A stretch of 64,000 bases of DNA from Rhizobiaceae bacterium (GTDB lineage Bacteria > Pseudomonadota > Alphaproteobacteria > Rhizobiales > Rhizobiaceae): the NCBI GenBank assembly GCA_023953835.1, contig JAMLJB010000001.1, forward strand, positions 620,001 to 684,000, in the 5' to 3' direction. Positions 54,062 to 63,559 of the stretch are shown here, piece after piece; positions within the stretch are counted from its first letter, which is position 1, and the number at the start of each line of letters is the position of its first letter. The notes under the pieces are model-generated. The model was not told where the DNA came from, did not search any database, and was given only the letters and a program-made list of their open reading frames with translations. The translations under genes and the position numbers were made by a program.

Positions 54062-54544
54062 ATGTCGGGCACCGGGCGCACCAACGCAAAGCTCGTGGAC
54101 GTTGAACTGGACGAGACGATCGGCCGTTCAACGCCCGATGTCGAGCACGAGCGCGCGGTGGCGATCTTCGACCTGATCGAAGAGAACAGTTTCGCGCCGG
54201 TGAACGATGATTCGGGACCGTACAGGCTCAAGCTGTCGCTGGTTGAGTCGCGGCTGGTGTTCGCGATCTTTCGGGAAAACGGCGAGGCCGTGGTGACGCA
54301 TATACTGTCGCTCACGCCCTTCCGGCGGATCATCAAGGACTACTACATGATCTGCGAGAGCTATTACGACGCGATCCGCTCGTCCACGCCCAGCCAGATC
54401 GAGGCAATCGACATGGGAAGGCGCGGTCTGCACAATGAGGGATCGCAGACGCTCATGGATCGCCTTTCGGGCAAGATCGAAATGGATTTCGACACTGCGA
54501 GGCGGTTGTTCACACTGGTATGCGTGCTGCATTGGCGCGGATGA
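54062..54544 (+). CDS. UPF0262 family protein
   Basis: A 160-residue protein of the alphaproteobacterial UPF0262 family: '[20 protein letters not shown]', '[20 protein letters not shown]' and '[13 protein letters not shown]'-like end (here '[14 protein letters not shown]'). It is seven bases after hisD. Function unknown. A low-molecular-weight phosphatase gene often follows in related genomes but is absent here. Confidence 0.88.
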   Translation: MSGTGRTNAKLVDVELDETIGRSTPDVEHERAVAIFDLIEENSFAPVNDDSGPYRLKLSLVESRLVFAIFRENGEAVVTHILSLTPFRRIIKDYYMICESYYDAIRSSTPSQIEAIDMGRRGLHNEGSQTLMDRLSGKIEMDFDTARRLFTLVCVLHWRG

Positions 54545-54648
54545 CGCCGCCCTTTCAAATCCAAGGTTCACAAATCGATCCCGATACTATAGGTTCCGCC
54601 AGCTTTTCGGCGCGGCCGAAAACACATGATTCCAAGCAAAGGTAGAGA

Positions 54649-54867
54649 ATGCCGAAGGAAGAAGTCCTCGAATTTCCGGGCACCGTTACGGAACTGCTGC
54701 CCAACGCGATGTTTCGCGTAAAACTCGAAAACGAACACGAGATCATTGCCCACACCGCCGGCCGCATGCGCAAGAACCGCATCCGCGTGCTGACGGGCGA
54801 CAAGGTTTTGGTCGAGATGACGCCCTATGACCTGACCAAGGGCCGCATCACCTATCGTTTCAAGTAG
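54649..54867 (+). CDS. infA: Translation initiation factor IF-1
   Basis: A 72-residue S1-fold protein, '[20 protein letters not shown]' and '[20 protein letters not shown]', ending 'GRITYRFK'. It binds the ribosomal A site during initiation. Size and sequence are standard. Confidence 0.98.
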   Translation: MPKEEVLEFPGTVTELLPNAMFRVKLENEHEIIAHTAGRMRKNRIRVLTGDKVLVEMTPYDLTKGRITYRFK

Positions 54868-54906
54868 GACGGTCCTGATTCGACGGCCGGGACGGTATTC
54901 GCTGCG

Positions 54907-55548
54907 ATGAGCACCGACAAAAAGCTGGTACTCGCCTCCGGCTCTCCACGCCGGATCGAACTGCTGCAACAGGCGGGCATCGAGCCCGACCGCGTTTTCC
55001 CGACCGAGATCGACGAGACCCCCTTGCGCTCGGAGCATCCGCGCTCGCTGGCCAAGCGGCTGGCGCGTGAGAAGGCGGAAAACGCCGCGCAACGGTTGAA
55101 GGAAGAAAGCGAATACGAGCCCGCATTCGTGCTGGCAGCCGACACGGTGGTCGCGGTCGGTCGCCGCATCCTGCCCAAGGCGGAAATCCTTGACGAAGCG
55201 GCCAACTGCCTCAAGCTTTTGTCGGGGCGCACGCATCGTGTCTATTCCGGCGTCTGCCTGGTCACACCGGACGGCAAGCTGCGACAGCGGCTCGTCGAAA
55301 GCCGGGTGAGATTCAAGCGTCTGTCGCGTCAGGAACTCGACGCCTATCTCGCGTCGGGCGAGTGGCGCGGCAAGGCGGGTGCCTATGGCGTGCAGGGCCT
55401 CGCAGGCAGCTTCGTGGTCAAGCTGGTGGGCTCCTATACCAATGTGGTCGGGCTGCCGCTTTATGAGACCGTCGCACTGCTGACCGGCGACGGCTATCCG
55501 GTGCATTTTAGCTGGCTCACCGTCGGACAGCCGAAGCCGGGGCGCTAA
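54907..55548 (+). CDS. maf: Maf-family nucleoside triphosphate pyrophosphatase
   Basis: A 213-residue Maf protein with the start motif '[17 protein letters not shown]', '[19 protein letters not shown]' and '[20 protein letters not shown]'. It hydrolyses non-canonical or modified nucleoside triphosphates. It overlaps yacG by one base, forming TAATG. Confidence 0.94.
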   Translation: MSTDKKLVLASGSPRRIELLQQAGIEPDRVFPTEIDETPLRSEHPRSLAKRLAREKAENAAQRLKEESEYEPAFVLAADTVVAVGRRILPKAEILDEAANCLKLLSGRTHRVYSGVCLVTPDGKLRQRLVESRVRFKRLSRQELDAYLASGEWRGKAGAYGVQGLAGSFVVKLVGSYTNVVGLPLYETVALLTGDGYPVHFSWLTVGQPKPGR

Positions 55549-55745
55549 TGAACGCGGACGCCGCAAAGGTCACGCCGATCCGCAGCCGCCGCCCCTGCCC
55601 CGAATGTGGAAAGCCGTCGGCGCGCGAGACCTATCCGTTCTGTTCGATGCGCTGCAAGCAGATCGATCTCAATCGCTGGCTCTCCGGCTCCTATGTGATC
55701 GGCCCGAAGGGCGACGCGGAAGAGGGCGACGAAGGCGACCGGTGA
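55548..55745 (+). CDS. yacG: DNA gyrase inhibitor YacG
   Basis: A 65-residue zinc-binding protein with the four-cysteine site CPECGK...FCSMRC and the conserved '[14 protein letters not shown]'. YacG proteins bind GyrB. It is coupled to maf. Confidence 0.93.
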   Translation: MNADAAKVTPIRSRRPCPECGKPSARETYPFCSMRCKQIDLNRWLSGSYVIGPKGDAEEGDEGDR

Positions 55746-55841
55746 GCCGCGCCGAGCACCGTTCAACCGCCCACAATCGCACAGAAAATGACGCGATCTC
55801 ATGTAGTTAGCGCGAGGGGTGAAATTTCGTTGCGGGGACGC

Positions 55842-55869
55842 TGGACAGCCGTCAATCCCATGCTATAAC
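55842..55869 (+). promoter_or_regulatory. Likely promoter of tRNA-Phe
   Basis: TGGACA (55842-55847), a 16-bp spacer and TATAAC (55864-55869) lie about 60 bp before the tRNA. It is in the gene-free gap between yacG and the tRNA. Confidence 0.5.
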
Positions 55870-55929
55870 CCACGCGCCTTTCGGGGACTTCCCGCTTGCG
55901 CAACGCAGCTTCTGTTGAAACTGCATCAG

Positions 55930-56005
<76 letters not shown>

Positions 56006-56261
56006 CCTCTGCTTTGCGTCAGCTAACTATTCGCCCTCGCAAGTGGCCGGCAGAAAAGCGAACGAATTCTGTGCTTTCGCGAAACTTCGCCTTGTGGTTG
56101 CCATGTTCTGTCTGCTTGTGGCGGCAAGCATGTTGGGACAGCGCGGCGTCCACGCAACAAAGTTCAACTCCCAGTGGAGCCAATCCGGCTCTGGGGCGTT
56201 GTGTAACGCAGGGGCATCCGTGTATTCATGCGCTCGAAGGGTCATCTCTGGAGGTTTATCA

Positions 56262-56543
56262 ATGAAGAAACTCGTTCTCGGCCTCGCGCTGCTCGTTCCG
56301 CTGGCAGGCTGCACCAATGCTGAAAAAGGCGCGGTGATCGGCGGCGTTGGCGGCGCAGCACTCGGCACCGCCGCCGGCGGTAACGATACACGCAATGCCC
56401 TCATCGGCGGTGCGGTCGGTGCGGTTGCAGGTGCGCTCGTCGGCAAGGCGATGGACAACAACGGCAATACGCGCGAAGGCTGGTGCCGCTATCGCGACGA
56501 GTATGGCCGTATCTATGAGGCCCGTTGCCCGAGCGGCTATTGA
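56262..56543 (+). CDS. Glycine-zipper lipoprotein
   Basis: A 93-residue lipoprotein with a signal ending in lipobox LAGC ('LALLVPLAGCTNAEKG'). Two glycine-zipper segments follow ('GAVIGGVGGAALGTAAGG', 'NALIGGAVGAVAGALVGK') and a short C-terminal domain with two cysteines ('EGWCRYRDEYGRIYEARCPS'). Such proteins insert in the outer membrane or periplasm and often respond to envelope stress. GGAGG lies eight bases before the ATG. The 256-bp stretch before it, after tRNA-Phe, holds no gene I can support. Confidence 0.85.
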   Translation: MKKLVLGLALLVPLAGCTNAEKGAVIGGVGGAALGTAAGGNDTRNALIGGAVGAVAGALVGKAMDNNGNTREGWCRYRDEYGRIYEARCPSGY

Positions 56544-56565
56544 TCCATTCGGCATTGCATTCGAG

Positions 56566-56596
56566 AGGCCCGGCATCGCCCGGGCCTTTTCTTTTT
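56566..56596. terminator. Rho-independent terminator
   Basis: AGGCCCGG-CATCGC-CCGGGCCT followed by TTTCTTTTTC. It ends the glycine-zipper transcript and, read from the other side, lies at the end of the dpp operon. Confidence 0.85.
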
Positions 56597-57339
56597 CAAC
56601 GCCGGAAGCCTGCGCTCGCTTCAACGAGCTTCTGTGTATAGGGCTGACGCGCATGGTGGGCAGCCAATTCATCGGACCGCAACGTTTCCACTTCCACGCC
56701 ATGCTGCATCACCATCAGGCGTTCGCACATATGGGTGACGACCGCGAGATCGTGGCTGACGAGGACAAACGTGAGACCGCGCGCCTTGCGCACGGCTTCG
56801 AGCAGGTTGAGCACTTCGGCCTGGACAGAAGCGTCGAGCGCCGAAGTGGGTTCGTCCAGCAGCAGGATCGAGGGTTCGAGGATCAGCGCCCTTGCAATCG
56901 CGATCCGCTGGCGTTGCCCGCCTGACAGCTGATGCGGGTAGCGAAAGCGAAAGCCCGAACCCAGACCTACTTCTTGAAGGGCGCGCACGATGCGAAGCTC
57001 CGGTTGGTCCATGCCGTGAATGGCAATCGGCTCCTGCAACAGCCGGTCCACAGTCTGGCGGGGATGCAGCGATCCGTAAGGGTCCTGAAAGACCATCTGC
57101 ACGCGGCGGTAGAACGCCTTGTCACGCTTCCTCCCAAGCGCCCTCCCGTCGACGGAAATCGCGCCGGATGCAACCGGGGCAAGCCCGGCTATCGCTCGTA
57201 ATATGGTCGATTTGCCGGAACCCGATTCTCCGACCAGTCCGAAAGCCTCGCCCGAACCAACCTTGAGGCTCACCCCCTTGAGCGCTCGAAAACCGTCATA
57301 GACAACCGCGACTTCATTCAGTTCCAATGCCGCCGTCAC
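56596..57339 (-). CDS. Dipeptide/oligopeptide ABC transporter ATPase (DppF type)
   Basis: A 247-residue ATPase with Walker A GESGSGKST, Q-loop 'MVFQDPYGSLHP', signature LSGGQ and Walker B ILLLDEP. The GTG at 57339 overlaps the stop of the upstream ATPase (GTGA) and has GGAG at a good distance; another GTG nine bases earlier is possible. The C-terminal peptide-transporter extension is short. It is the last gene of the peptide operon. Confidence 0.9.
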   Translation of the reverse strand: MTAALELNEVAVVYDGFRALKGVSLKVGSGEAFGLVGESGSGKSTILRAIAGLAPVASGAISVDGRALGRKRDKAFYRRVQMVFQDPYGSLHPRQTVDRLLQEPIAIHGMDQPELRIVRALQEVGLGSGFRFRYPHQLSGGQRQRIAIARALILEPSILLLDEPTSALDASVQAEVLNLLEAVRKARGLTFVLVSHDLAVVTHMCERLMVMQHGVEVETLRSDELAAHHARQPYTQKLVEASAGFRR

Positions 57340-58169
57340 AGCGCCCACTCCGGCCTGCGGTCGAGCGTGGGCAGCGGATGACGATCGACGTCGAGACGTG
57401 GCATGCAGTCCAGCAAGCCGCGCGTGTAAGGATGCTGCGCCTGCGCAAGCTCGGATGCCTTGAGCTGTTCGACGATCCTGCCCGCATACATGACGATGAC
57501 GCGGTCGCAGAAGGACGATACCAGCCGCAGGTCATGCGAGATGAAGATCAGGCCCATGCCTCGCTCCGTGACCAGATGGTCGAGGATACGCAGCACGTCG
57601 AGTTGCACCGTGACGTCGAGCGCTGAGGTGGGTTCATCGGCGATGAGCAGTTCTGGATTGGCTATCAGCATCATGGCGATCATCGCGCGTTGGCCCATGC
57701 CGCCCGAGACCTCGTGCGGAAAGAGGTCGAAAACACGCGCCGGATCGCGAATCTGCACGCTTTCCAGCATGGCCAATGCGCGCTCCCGCGCCTCAGCCCT
57801 GCCGATCTTCTCGTGCGTGCGCAGCGATTCGACCACCTGACTGCCGATGGTCATGACCGGATCGAGCGAATATTTCGGATCCTGGAGAATCATGGCGATG
57901 CGGCCGCCGCGCAATTCGCGTCGTTGGCGCGCCGAGGACCGCATCAGGTCGATGCCGTCGAAATAGAGCCTGCGCGCCGTGACCCGCGCGTGCGGCGGCG
58001 TCAGACCCATGATCGCCCGGCCGGTCTGCGACTTGCCGGAGCCGGACTCTCCGACAATGCCCAATCGTTCCCGCCCAAGCTGGAAGGAGACACCGCGCAC
58101 CGCCTCGATGGCGCTGCTTCGCGTCTGGAAACGGACCCACAGGTCCTCCACGGTGAGCAGCGCGCTCAT
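57336..58169 (-). CDS. Dipeptide/oligopeptide ABC transporter ATPase (DppD type)
   Basis: A 277-residue ATPase starting MSALLTVEDLWVRF, with Walker A GESGSGKSQ, 'MILQDPKYSLDPVMTIGSQV', signature 'EVSGGMGQRAMIAMML' (VSGGM in place of LSGGQ, usual for DppD) and Walker B LLIADEP. It forms a heterodimer with the DppF-type ATPase. It overlaps dppC by 4 bp. Confidence 0.92.
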   Translation of the reverse strand: MSALLTVEDLWVRFQTRSSAIEAVRGVSFQLGRERLGIVGESGSGKSQTGRAIMGLTPPHARVTARRLYFDGIDLMRSSARQRRELRGGRIAMILQDPKYSLDPVMTIGSQVVESLRTHEKIGRAEARERALAMLESVQIRDPARVFDLFPHEVSGGMGQRAMIAMMLIANPELLIADEPTSALDVTVQLDVLRILDHLVTERGMGLIFISHDLRLVSSFCDRVIVMYAGRIVEQLKASELAQAQHPYTRGLLDCMPRLDVDRHPLPTLDRRPEWAL

Positions 58170-59080
58170 TGGTTGGAACCCCTTGGATCGAGTGCGTCGC
58201 GCAAGCCGTCGCCCAGCAGGTTGAAGCCGAGGCTGACAATCAGGATCGCCATGCCGGGCATTGCCGCCACCCACCATTGGTCGAGAATGAAGCGGCGACC
58301 CGACGCGATCATCGCGCCCCATTCGGGCAGCGGGGGCTGCGCGCCAAGGCCGAGAAAGCCGAGACCCGCAGCGGTAAGGATGATTCCAGCCATGTCCAAC
58401 GTCACGCGAACGATCAGCGAGGAAATGCACAGCGGCATGATGTGGCGCACGACAATGCGCGCGGGCGACGCGCCCATCAGGCGCACGGCGGCGATGTAGT
58501 CCGAATTGCGCACCGTCAGCGTCTCGGCCCGTGCGATGCGCGCATAGGGAGGCCATGAAGTGATCGCGATTGCAATGACCGCATTCTCGATGCCGGGGCC
58601 GAGCGAGGCCACGAAGGCGAGCGCAAGGATGAGTTTCGGAAAGGCGAGGAAGATGTCGGTGATGCGGCTGAGGATCGTGTCCACCCAACCACCCGCATAG
58701 CCCGCAACCGTGCCCACCATCAGCCCGATGGGCGCGGCGAGGATAGCGACCAGCACCACGACATAGAGCGTCAGGCGCGAACCGAAAATGATGCGCGAGA
58801 GAATGTCGCGCCCCTGATCGTCCGTTCCCATCCAGTGCTGCCAGTCGGGCGGCCTCAACCCCTGTCTGAGGTCACCCGCGACGGGGGAATAGGGTGCCAG
58901 CACATCGGCGAAAGTGGCCACGAACAACAAAGCGGCGATGATGCCGAGGCCAACCAGCGCAAGTCGGTTGGAAGCGAAGCGCTGCCAGCTCATATAGGCG
59001 CGGCCGAGCCTTGCCTGCAGCCGCGATTGCGGGCGCTCGCTCAGCAGCCATTCGCGCCGGGACATGGCGGTTTCGCTCAT
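58166..59080 (-). CDS. Dipeptide ABC transporter permease (DppC type)
   Basis: A 304-residue permease with an N-terminal cytoplasmic segment, six membrane helices and the DppC pattern 'HWMGTDDQGRDILSRIIFGS'. The coupling loop 'AAVRLMGASPARIVVRHIMP' contacts the ATPases. The start is at MSETAMSRREW, overlapping dppB by 4 bp; the open frame upstream belongs to the dppB strand in another phase. Confidence 0.92.
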   Translation of the reverse strand: MSETAMSRREWLLSERPQSRLQARLGRAYMSWQRFASNRLALVGLGIIAALLFVATFADVLAPYSPVAGDLRQGLRPPDWQHWMGTDDQGRDILSRIIFGSRLTLYVVVLVAILAAPIGLMVGTVAGYAGGWVDTILSRITDIFLAFPKLILALAFVASLGPGIENAVIAIAITSWPPYARIARAETLTVRNSDYIAAVRLMGASPARIVVRHIMPLCISSLIVRVTLDMAGIILTAAGLGFLGLGAQPPLPEWGAMIASGRRFILDQWWVAAMPGMAILIVSLGFNLLGDGLRDALDPRGSNQ

Positions 59081-60141
59081 GGGCGCGTCCTTGGATCGAG
59101 AACGCGATAGAGCAGGTCGGACAGGAGATTGAGCGTGATGAAGATCGCGCCGATCACGATGGTGCCGCCGAGCACGGCGTTCATGTCGGCGTTCTGGAGC
59201 GAGTTGTAGAGATAGGAGCCGATGCCGGGCCATGCGAACACGGTTTCGGTCAGGACGGACCCTTCCAGCAGCGTCGCGTAGGAAAGCGCGATCACCGTCA
59301 CCAGAGGCACCGCGGCGTTGCGCAACGCATGACCCCAGATGACGCGGGTTTCGGAAACGCCCTTTGCGCGCGCCGCCACGATATATTCCTGCGAAAGCTC
59401 GTTCAGCATGAAGGATCGAGTCATGCGGCTGATGTAAGCCATTGAAAAATAGCCAAGAAGCGCGCCCGGCAGGATGACGTGGCGGAACACGTCGACAAAC
59501 ACATTCCAATCGCCCTGCAAGACCGCATCGAGCAGGAACAGGCCGGTGATCGGGGTGAAGCTGTACTCGTAGGCCACGCCGATGCGGCCCGGTCCTTCCA
59601 CCCAGCCGAGCCGGGCATAGAACACCAGAAGCGAGATGAGGCCCAGCCAGAAGATGGGCACCGAATATCCGATCAGCCCGATCACGCGCACAAGTTGATC
59701 GACAAGGCTGTCGCGCTTCACCGCCGCCAGCACGCCGAGGGGAATGCCGAGCAACAATCCGATGACGGTGCCGACGGTGGCCAGTTCGAAGGTTGCGGGC
59801 AGCACGCGCCTGATGTCGTCCATCACCGGATAGGTGGACAGGACGGAATTGCCGAAATCCCCGCTGAGCGCCTTGGTGAGGTAAAGCGTGTACTGGTCCC
59901 ACAGGGGGAGATCGAGGCCGTATTGCTTGCGCGCGGCGGCAACCACGCTGGCTGGCGCGCGGTCCCCGACAATCGCCAGCACAGGGTCGATCGGTATGAC
60001 GCGACCAATGAAGAACGTGACGGTGATCAGGCCGAGGAAGGTGATAGCGGCAACGACGATGAAATTTGCCGCCGACCGGAGGAAAGCGGCGCCGGCATGG
60101 CGCCGTCCCTGCATGGTCGCGCGGTCAGCGGCGTTCGCCAA
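59077..60141 (-). CDS. Dipeptide ABC transporter permease (DppB type)
   Basis: A 354-residue permease with 'VIPIDPVLAIVGDRAPASVV', 'YIVAARAKGVSETRVIWGHA' as the ATPase-coupling loop and 'LTETVFAWPGIGSYLYNSLQ' near the end. This is the standard DppB layout. The N-terminal 25 residues before the first helix are longer than usual, and a later start is possible. It pairs with the DppC-type permease. Confidence 0.92.
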   Translation of the reverse strand: MANAADRATMQGRRHAGAAFLRSAANFIVVAAITFLGLITVTFFIGRVIPIDPVLAIVGDRAPASVVAAARKQYGLDLPLWDQYTLYLTKALSGDFGNSVLSTYPVMDDIRRVLPATFELATVGTVIGLLLGIPLGVLAAVKRDSLVDQLVRVIGLIGYSVPIFWLGLISLLVFYARLGWVEGPGRIGVAYEYSFTPITGLFLLDAVLQGDWNVFVDVFRHVILPGALLGYFSMAYISRMTRSFMLNELSQEYIVAARAKGVSETRVIWGHALRNAAVPLVTVIALSYATLLEGSVLTETVFAWPGIGSYLYNSLQNADMNAVLGGTIVIGAIFITLNLLSDLLYRVLDPRTRP

Positions 60142-60159
60142 TGGCGGAACCCCTGCCCG

Positions 60160-61803
60160 CTATTTGGTCACCGGAGCCACGAAATTCGTGTCGAAGGTCG
60201 GGCCAAGCTGGAAGCCCTGTATATTCTTGCGCAGTCCTGCCACTTCGATTTCCTGCCAAAGCAGGACGAAGGGACCGTTGTCGCGCACTTTCTGTTGCAG
60301 GTCGGCATACATTTCGGAGCGATTGTCTGGATCGCGCTCTGTCAGCGCATCCTTCACCGTCTGCTGCATGTCGGCCGGGACATCCCAGGCGTTGCGCCAT
60401 GCGAGCGTCTTGTTCATCGAATCGTCGGCATTGTTGGGGTTGGAGGCGAATGTCTCCGCATTGGAATTGGGGTCCCAGTAATCCACGCCCCATTGCAGGA
60501 TCGCCATGTCGTGCTGCCGCGCGCGGTACTTGGTCAGAATGGTCTTGAAGTCGCCGGGAATGATCTCGATCTTGATGCCCGCCTGTGCGGCGGTCGCCTG
60601 TATGGCCTCCGCCACGCCGGAAACCGGCTGCTGGCTGCGCACGTCCATGGTGACCGAGAACCCGTCCGGCAGGCCGGCCTTTGCAAGAAGTTCCTTGGCC
60701 TTGGCGACGTCAAGTTTGTAGGGCAGGTCATCGCGCGCGCCGAGAATACCTGTCGGCAGGAAGTTCTGGTGGATCACGCCGATGCCCTTCAGAAGCGTCT
60801 CCCCCAGCGCTTCATAGTCGACCAGATATTTGAACGCTTCGCGCACCTCCGGCTTGGCGAGATTTTCGTTCTTCTGGTTGAGACTGAAATAGTAGACCGT
60901 GCTCTTCGGCGCGGATGTGAACGCCAGGTCGCCATTCTTGCTGACCGCATCGAAGTCGCCCGGTTGCAGGTTGCGCGCGACATCCACGTCGCCCTTTTCC
61001 AGCATCAGGCGCTGCGTGGCGCTCTCCTTGACGTGGCGGTAGACGACGCGGGCGAGCTTGGCCTGGTCGCCATAGTAGTTGTCGTTGCGCTCGATGACGA
61101 CGGCTTCGTTGGCCTTCCACTCGCGCGTCTTGAACGGGCCCGAACCCGCATAGTTGGTCTTGAGCCAGCCATTGCCGAAATCATTGTCGAACTTGTATTC
61201 CTCGCTGGGCGCTACGGCGGCCACATGCTCCTTCACCAGCTTGGAATCGACGATTGCGCCGACCGTTGCGGTCAGGCAGTTCAGCACGAAGGTCGGCGCA
61301 TAGGACTTGTCGACCGTGAACACGAAGGTGCCCGGATCGGCAGCCTTCGCCTTGTCGGTCACATTGTCCGCCGTCAGTCCGAATTGCTGGATGATGAATG
61401 CGGGGCTCTTGTTCAGCTTCACGGCCCGCTCGAACGACCATGCCACGTCGTCTGCGGTGATCGGGTTGCCCGATGCGAACTTGATGTCCGGCTTGAGCTT
61501 GAACGTATAGGTGAGGCCGTCGTCGGAGACGGTCCAGCTATCCGCGATGCCGCTGATGACCTTGGTCGTGTCGGCGGCGTCGAGACGCACAAGCATGTCA
61601 TAGGTGTTTCCGGTGATTTCGCCGGTCGAAAGCTCGAACGCCTCGGCCGGGTCCAGCGAGATCATGTCATCGATTGCCCAGGCCTGAACCAGAGTGTCCG
61701 GCGGGGTGTCGGCAAACGCGGCAGGGACAACAGCAAGCAGAGCGGAAAGCAGCGTCCCCGACAAAAGGACACGTGAACGCGTGGCATGAATTCGCATCAT
61801 CAT
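60160..61803 (-). CDS. Dipeptide-binding periplasmic protein (DppA type, SBP family 5)
   Basis: A 547-residue solute-binding protein with a signal peptide ending 'VVPAAFADTPPD'. Family 5 features include 'LSTGEITGNTYDMLVRLDAA', 'DGLTYTFKLKPDIKFASGNP' and 'RNAWDVPADMQQTVKDAL'. The first ATG of an ATGATGATG run, eight bases after AGGGA, is taken as the start. It binds peptides or related ligands for the permeases downstream. Confidence 0.92.
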   Translation of the reverse strand: MMMRIHATRSRVLLSGTLLSALLAVVPAAFADTPPDTLVQAWAIDDMISLDPAEAFELSTGEITGNTYDMLVRLDAADTTKVISGIADSWTVSDDGLTYTFKLKPDIKFASGNPITADDVAWSFERAVKLNKSPAFIIQQFGLTADNVTDKAKAADPGTFVFTVDKSYAPTFVLNCLTATVGAIVDSKLVKEHVAAVAPSEEYKFDNDFGNGWLKTNYAGSGPFKTREWKANEAVVIERNDNYYGDQAKLARVVYRHVKESATQRLMLEKGDVDVARNLQPGDFDAVSKNGDLAFTSAPKSTVYYFSLNQKNENLAKPEVREAFKYLVDYEALGETLLKGIGVIHQNFLPTGILGARDDLPYKLDVAKAKELLAKAGLPDGFSVTMDVRSQQPVSGVAEAIQATAAQAGIKIEIIPGDFKTILTKYRARQHDMAILQWGVDYWDPNSNAETFASNPNNADDSMNKTLAWRNAWDVPADMQQTVKDALTERDPDNRSEMYADLQQKVRDNGPFVLLWQEIEVAGLRKNIQGFQLGPTFDTNFVAPVTK

Positions 61804-61838
61804 CACTCTGTTCCCTTCTGTAATCATTGACGTTTTTG

Positions 61839-62891
61839 TCAGTTTTCGCCCCAGGCGGCACGCAGGACGCGGAACCAGTTTTCCCGGCATATCTTTGCCA
61901 GCTCCCGTCCAGAATATCCGGCGCTTCGCAGGGCTTCAACGAAGAATTGAAGGCCGGCTGCGTCCCCAATCTGCGCGGGAATCGATGCGCCATCGAAGTC
62001 CGAGCCGATCGCGACACAGTCGATTCCCATGCGCTCCACCATGTAGTCGACATGGCGGATCATGCTGTCGACCGGGGTGTCCACATTGTCGCCCGCGTCG
62101 GCCCGCAGCATGGTCACGGCGAAGTTCAGCCCGACGAGGCCCTTGCTCTCCTTGACCGCATCGAGTTGCCGGTCGGTGAGGTTGCGCGCCACCGGGGTCA
62201 GCGCATGGACGTTCGAATGGCTGGCGATGAGCGGCTGGTCGGTGGTGCGGGCGACGTCCCAAAATCCTTTTTCCGTGATGTGCGAAAGGTCGATCAGAAT
62301 GCCGAGCCGATTGCACGCGCGCACGAGATCGAAACCGGCATCGGTCAGGCCCGGCCCTGTGTCCGGGCTCATGGGATAGGCGAAGGGCACGCCGTGGCCG
62401 AATATGTTGTTGCGACTCCAGACCGGCCCGAGCGATCGCAGCCCGGCGGCGTGGAAAACTTCAAGCGCAGCGAGTTCGCGGTCAATCGGCTCGCAACCTT
62501 CCATATGCATGACCGCCGCGAAGATTTTTTCGTCCATCGCGTGCTCGATGTCGTCGACGCTGCGGCAGAGCCGCCACGCGCCCGCCTCGTCCAGCTTCAC
62601 GGCGATGGCCGCCTTCTGAATTGCGATGTCGAGCGAAGGCTGGCGCTCCAGCGTTTGCGAAAGCGGGGTGGTATAGTGGCCCTTCGCATCCGGTCGATCG
62701 AGCGCGAGATGGCCTGCGGGGATGTAGATAGCGCAGAGGCCGCCGGCCAATCCGCCCGCTGCCGCCCTTGGCCCGTCGATATGGCCGGACCGCGTGCCCT
62801 CGGCAAATTCCCTGACCGGATCGCTGCCGGATTGCGCGCTCAGCCACATGCGCAGCAACACGTCATTGTGGCCGTCGAAAACCGCTTCCAT
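61839..62891 (-). CDS. Membrane-dipeptidase-type (M19) peptidase
   Basis: A 350-residue M19 dipeptidase with metal ligands in DGHND (H8, D10), E in 'AVMHMEGCEPID', 'LIDLSHITEKGFWDV', 'IASHSNVHALTPVARNLTD' and 'IGSDFDGASIP'. GGAG precedes the ATG at 62891; a GTG 12 bases earlier is less likely. The gene heads the dpp-like operon, 36 bp before the binding protein. Imported dipeptides, perhaps with D-residues, are thus likely split by this enzyme in the cytoplasm. No signal peptide is seen. Confidence 0.92.
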   Translation of the reverse strand: MEAVFDGHNDVLLRMWLSAQSGSDPVREFAEGTRSGHIDGPRAAAGGLAGGLCAIYIPAGHLALDRPDAKGHYTTPLSQTLERQPSLDIAIQKAAIAVKLDEAGAWRLCRSVDDIEHAMDEKIFAAVMHMEGCEPIDRELAALEVFHAAGLRSLGPVWSRNNIFGHGVPFAYPMSPDTGPGLTDAGFDLVRACNRLGILIDLSHITEKGFWDVARTTDQPLIASHSNVHALTPVARNLTDRQLDAVKESKGLVGLNFAVTMLRADAGDNVDTPVDSMIRHVDYMVERMGIDCVAIGSDFDGASIPAQIGDAAGLQFFVEALRSAGYSGRELAKICRENWFRVLRAAWGEN

Positions 62892-63032
62892 CACGCACTC
62901 CACGTTTTTGCGCGATGATGTTCAGCAGTCGCTTTGCATATCAAGGGGGCGGCGCGCTGCAACACAGGATTGCGTTAGCTTTGGACCACGCACCTATTGT
63001 GTGTATTAAGGACACCGAAGAAGGAATCGTCG

Positions 63033-63179
63033 ATGAATCAGAATACCCTCTATTTGCTTCTTGGAGTGCTCCTCGCAGCGGTCATCGTTATGGGCCTCTA
63101 CATTTGGCGGCAGGAATCGAAGCCCGACGGCGTCGAACTGCGCATTGATCAGAACGGCGTTTCCGTCGAACAGAACTAG
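63033..63179 (+). CDS. Small single-span membrane protein
   Basis: A 48-residue protein starting MNQNTLYLLLGVLLAAVIVM: an N-out membrane helix, then a short soluble tail 'GVELRIDQNGVSVEQN'. AAGGA is spaced for the ATG. No known function. It is tail-to-tail with the DUF883-like gene, three bases apart. Confidence 0.65.
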   Translation: MNQNTLYLLLGVLLAAVIVMGLYIWRQESKPDGVELRIDQNGVSVEQN

Positions 63180-63182
63180 GGG

Positions 63183-63497
63183 TCAGGACCGCCGCATCAT
63201 CATTGCGGCGAGCAGGCCCAACACAACCAATCCGACAGCGGCGGCGGCAGCAGGATTTTCGCGTGCATGCCGCTCCACGGTGCGCGCGGATTTGCGCACG
63301 GTCGGAAGGGCATCTACGACCCGGTCGGCGATCTCTTCATAGATGTGTGCGACGCCGTCGCTGGCGTCTTCATACGCTGCCGCTCCACGCTTCGCGGCGA
63401 TCTTGCGCAGACCCTTCACTTCCTTGCGGAGGCTCGCGAGCTGCGCCTCCAAATTCTCGATCACTTCGTCGCGCGAGTAGGAAAAATAGCTTGCCAT
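63183..63497 (-). CDS. DUF883/ElaB-like membrane-anchored protein
   Basis: A 104-residue protein: an N-terminal amphipathic coiled coil ('VIENLEAQLASLRKEVKGLR'), a middle helical stretch and a C-terminal membrane helix ('AAAAAVGLVVLGLLAAMMMR') with a preceding 'ERHARENP', the pattern of ElaB/YqjD proteins. These are tail-anchored and associate with ribosomes in stationary phase in enterobacteria; the same role here is inferred. Confidence 0.75.
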   Translation of the reverse strand: MASYFSYSRDEVIENLEAQLASLRKEVKGLRKIAAKRGAAAYEDASDGVAHIYEEIADRVVDALPTVRKSARTVERHARENPAAAAAVGLVVLGLLAAMMMRRS

Positions 63498-63559
63498 GAC
63501 ATGCCCTCAGTGATGCATCGTTCACAGAAAAACGGACGAGCCCAGAGTTGGTTCCTGTC

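Noticed and set aside
52747..54336. 529-codon minus-strand frame
   Set aside because: It is antisense to hisD and UPF0262, both of which have clear family motifs.
59479..61776. 765-codon open frame on the plus strand
   Set aside because: It lies opposite dppB and dppA, has Arg/His-rich composition and no domain. It is a GC-driven shadow frame.
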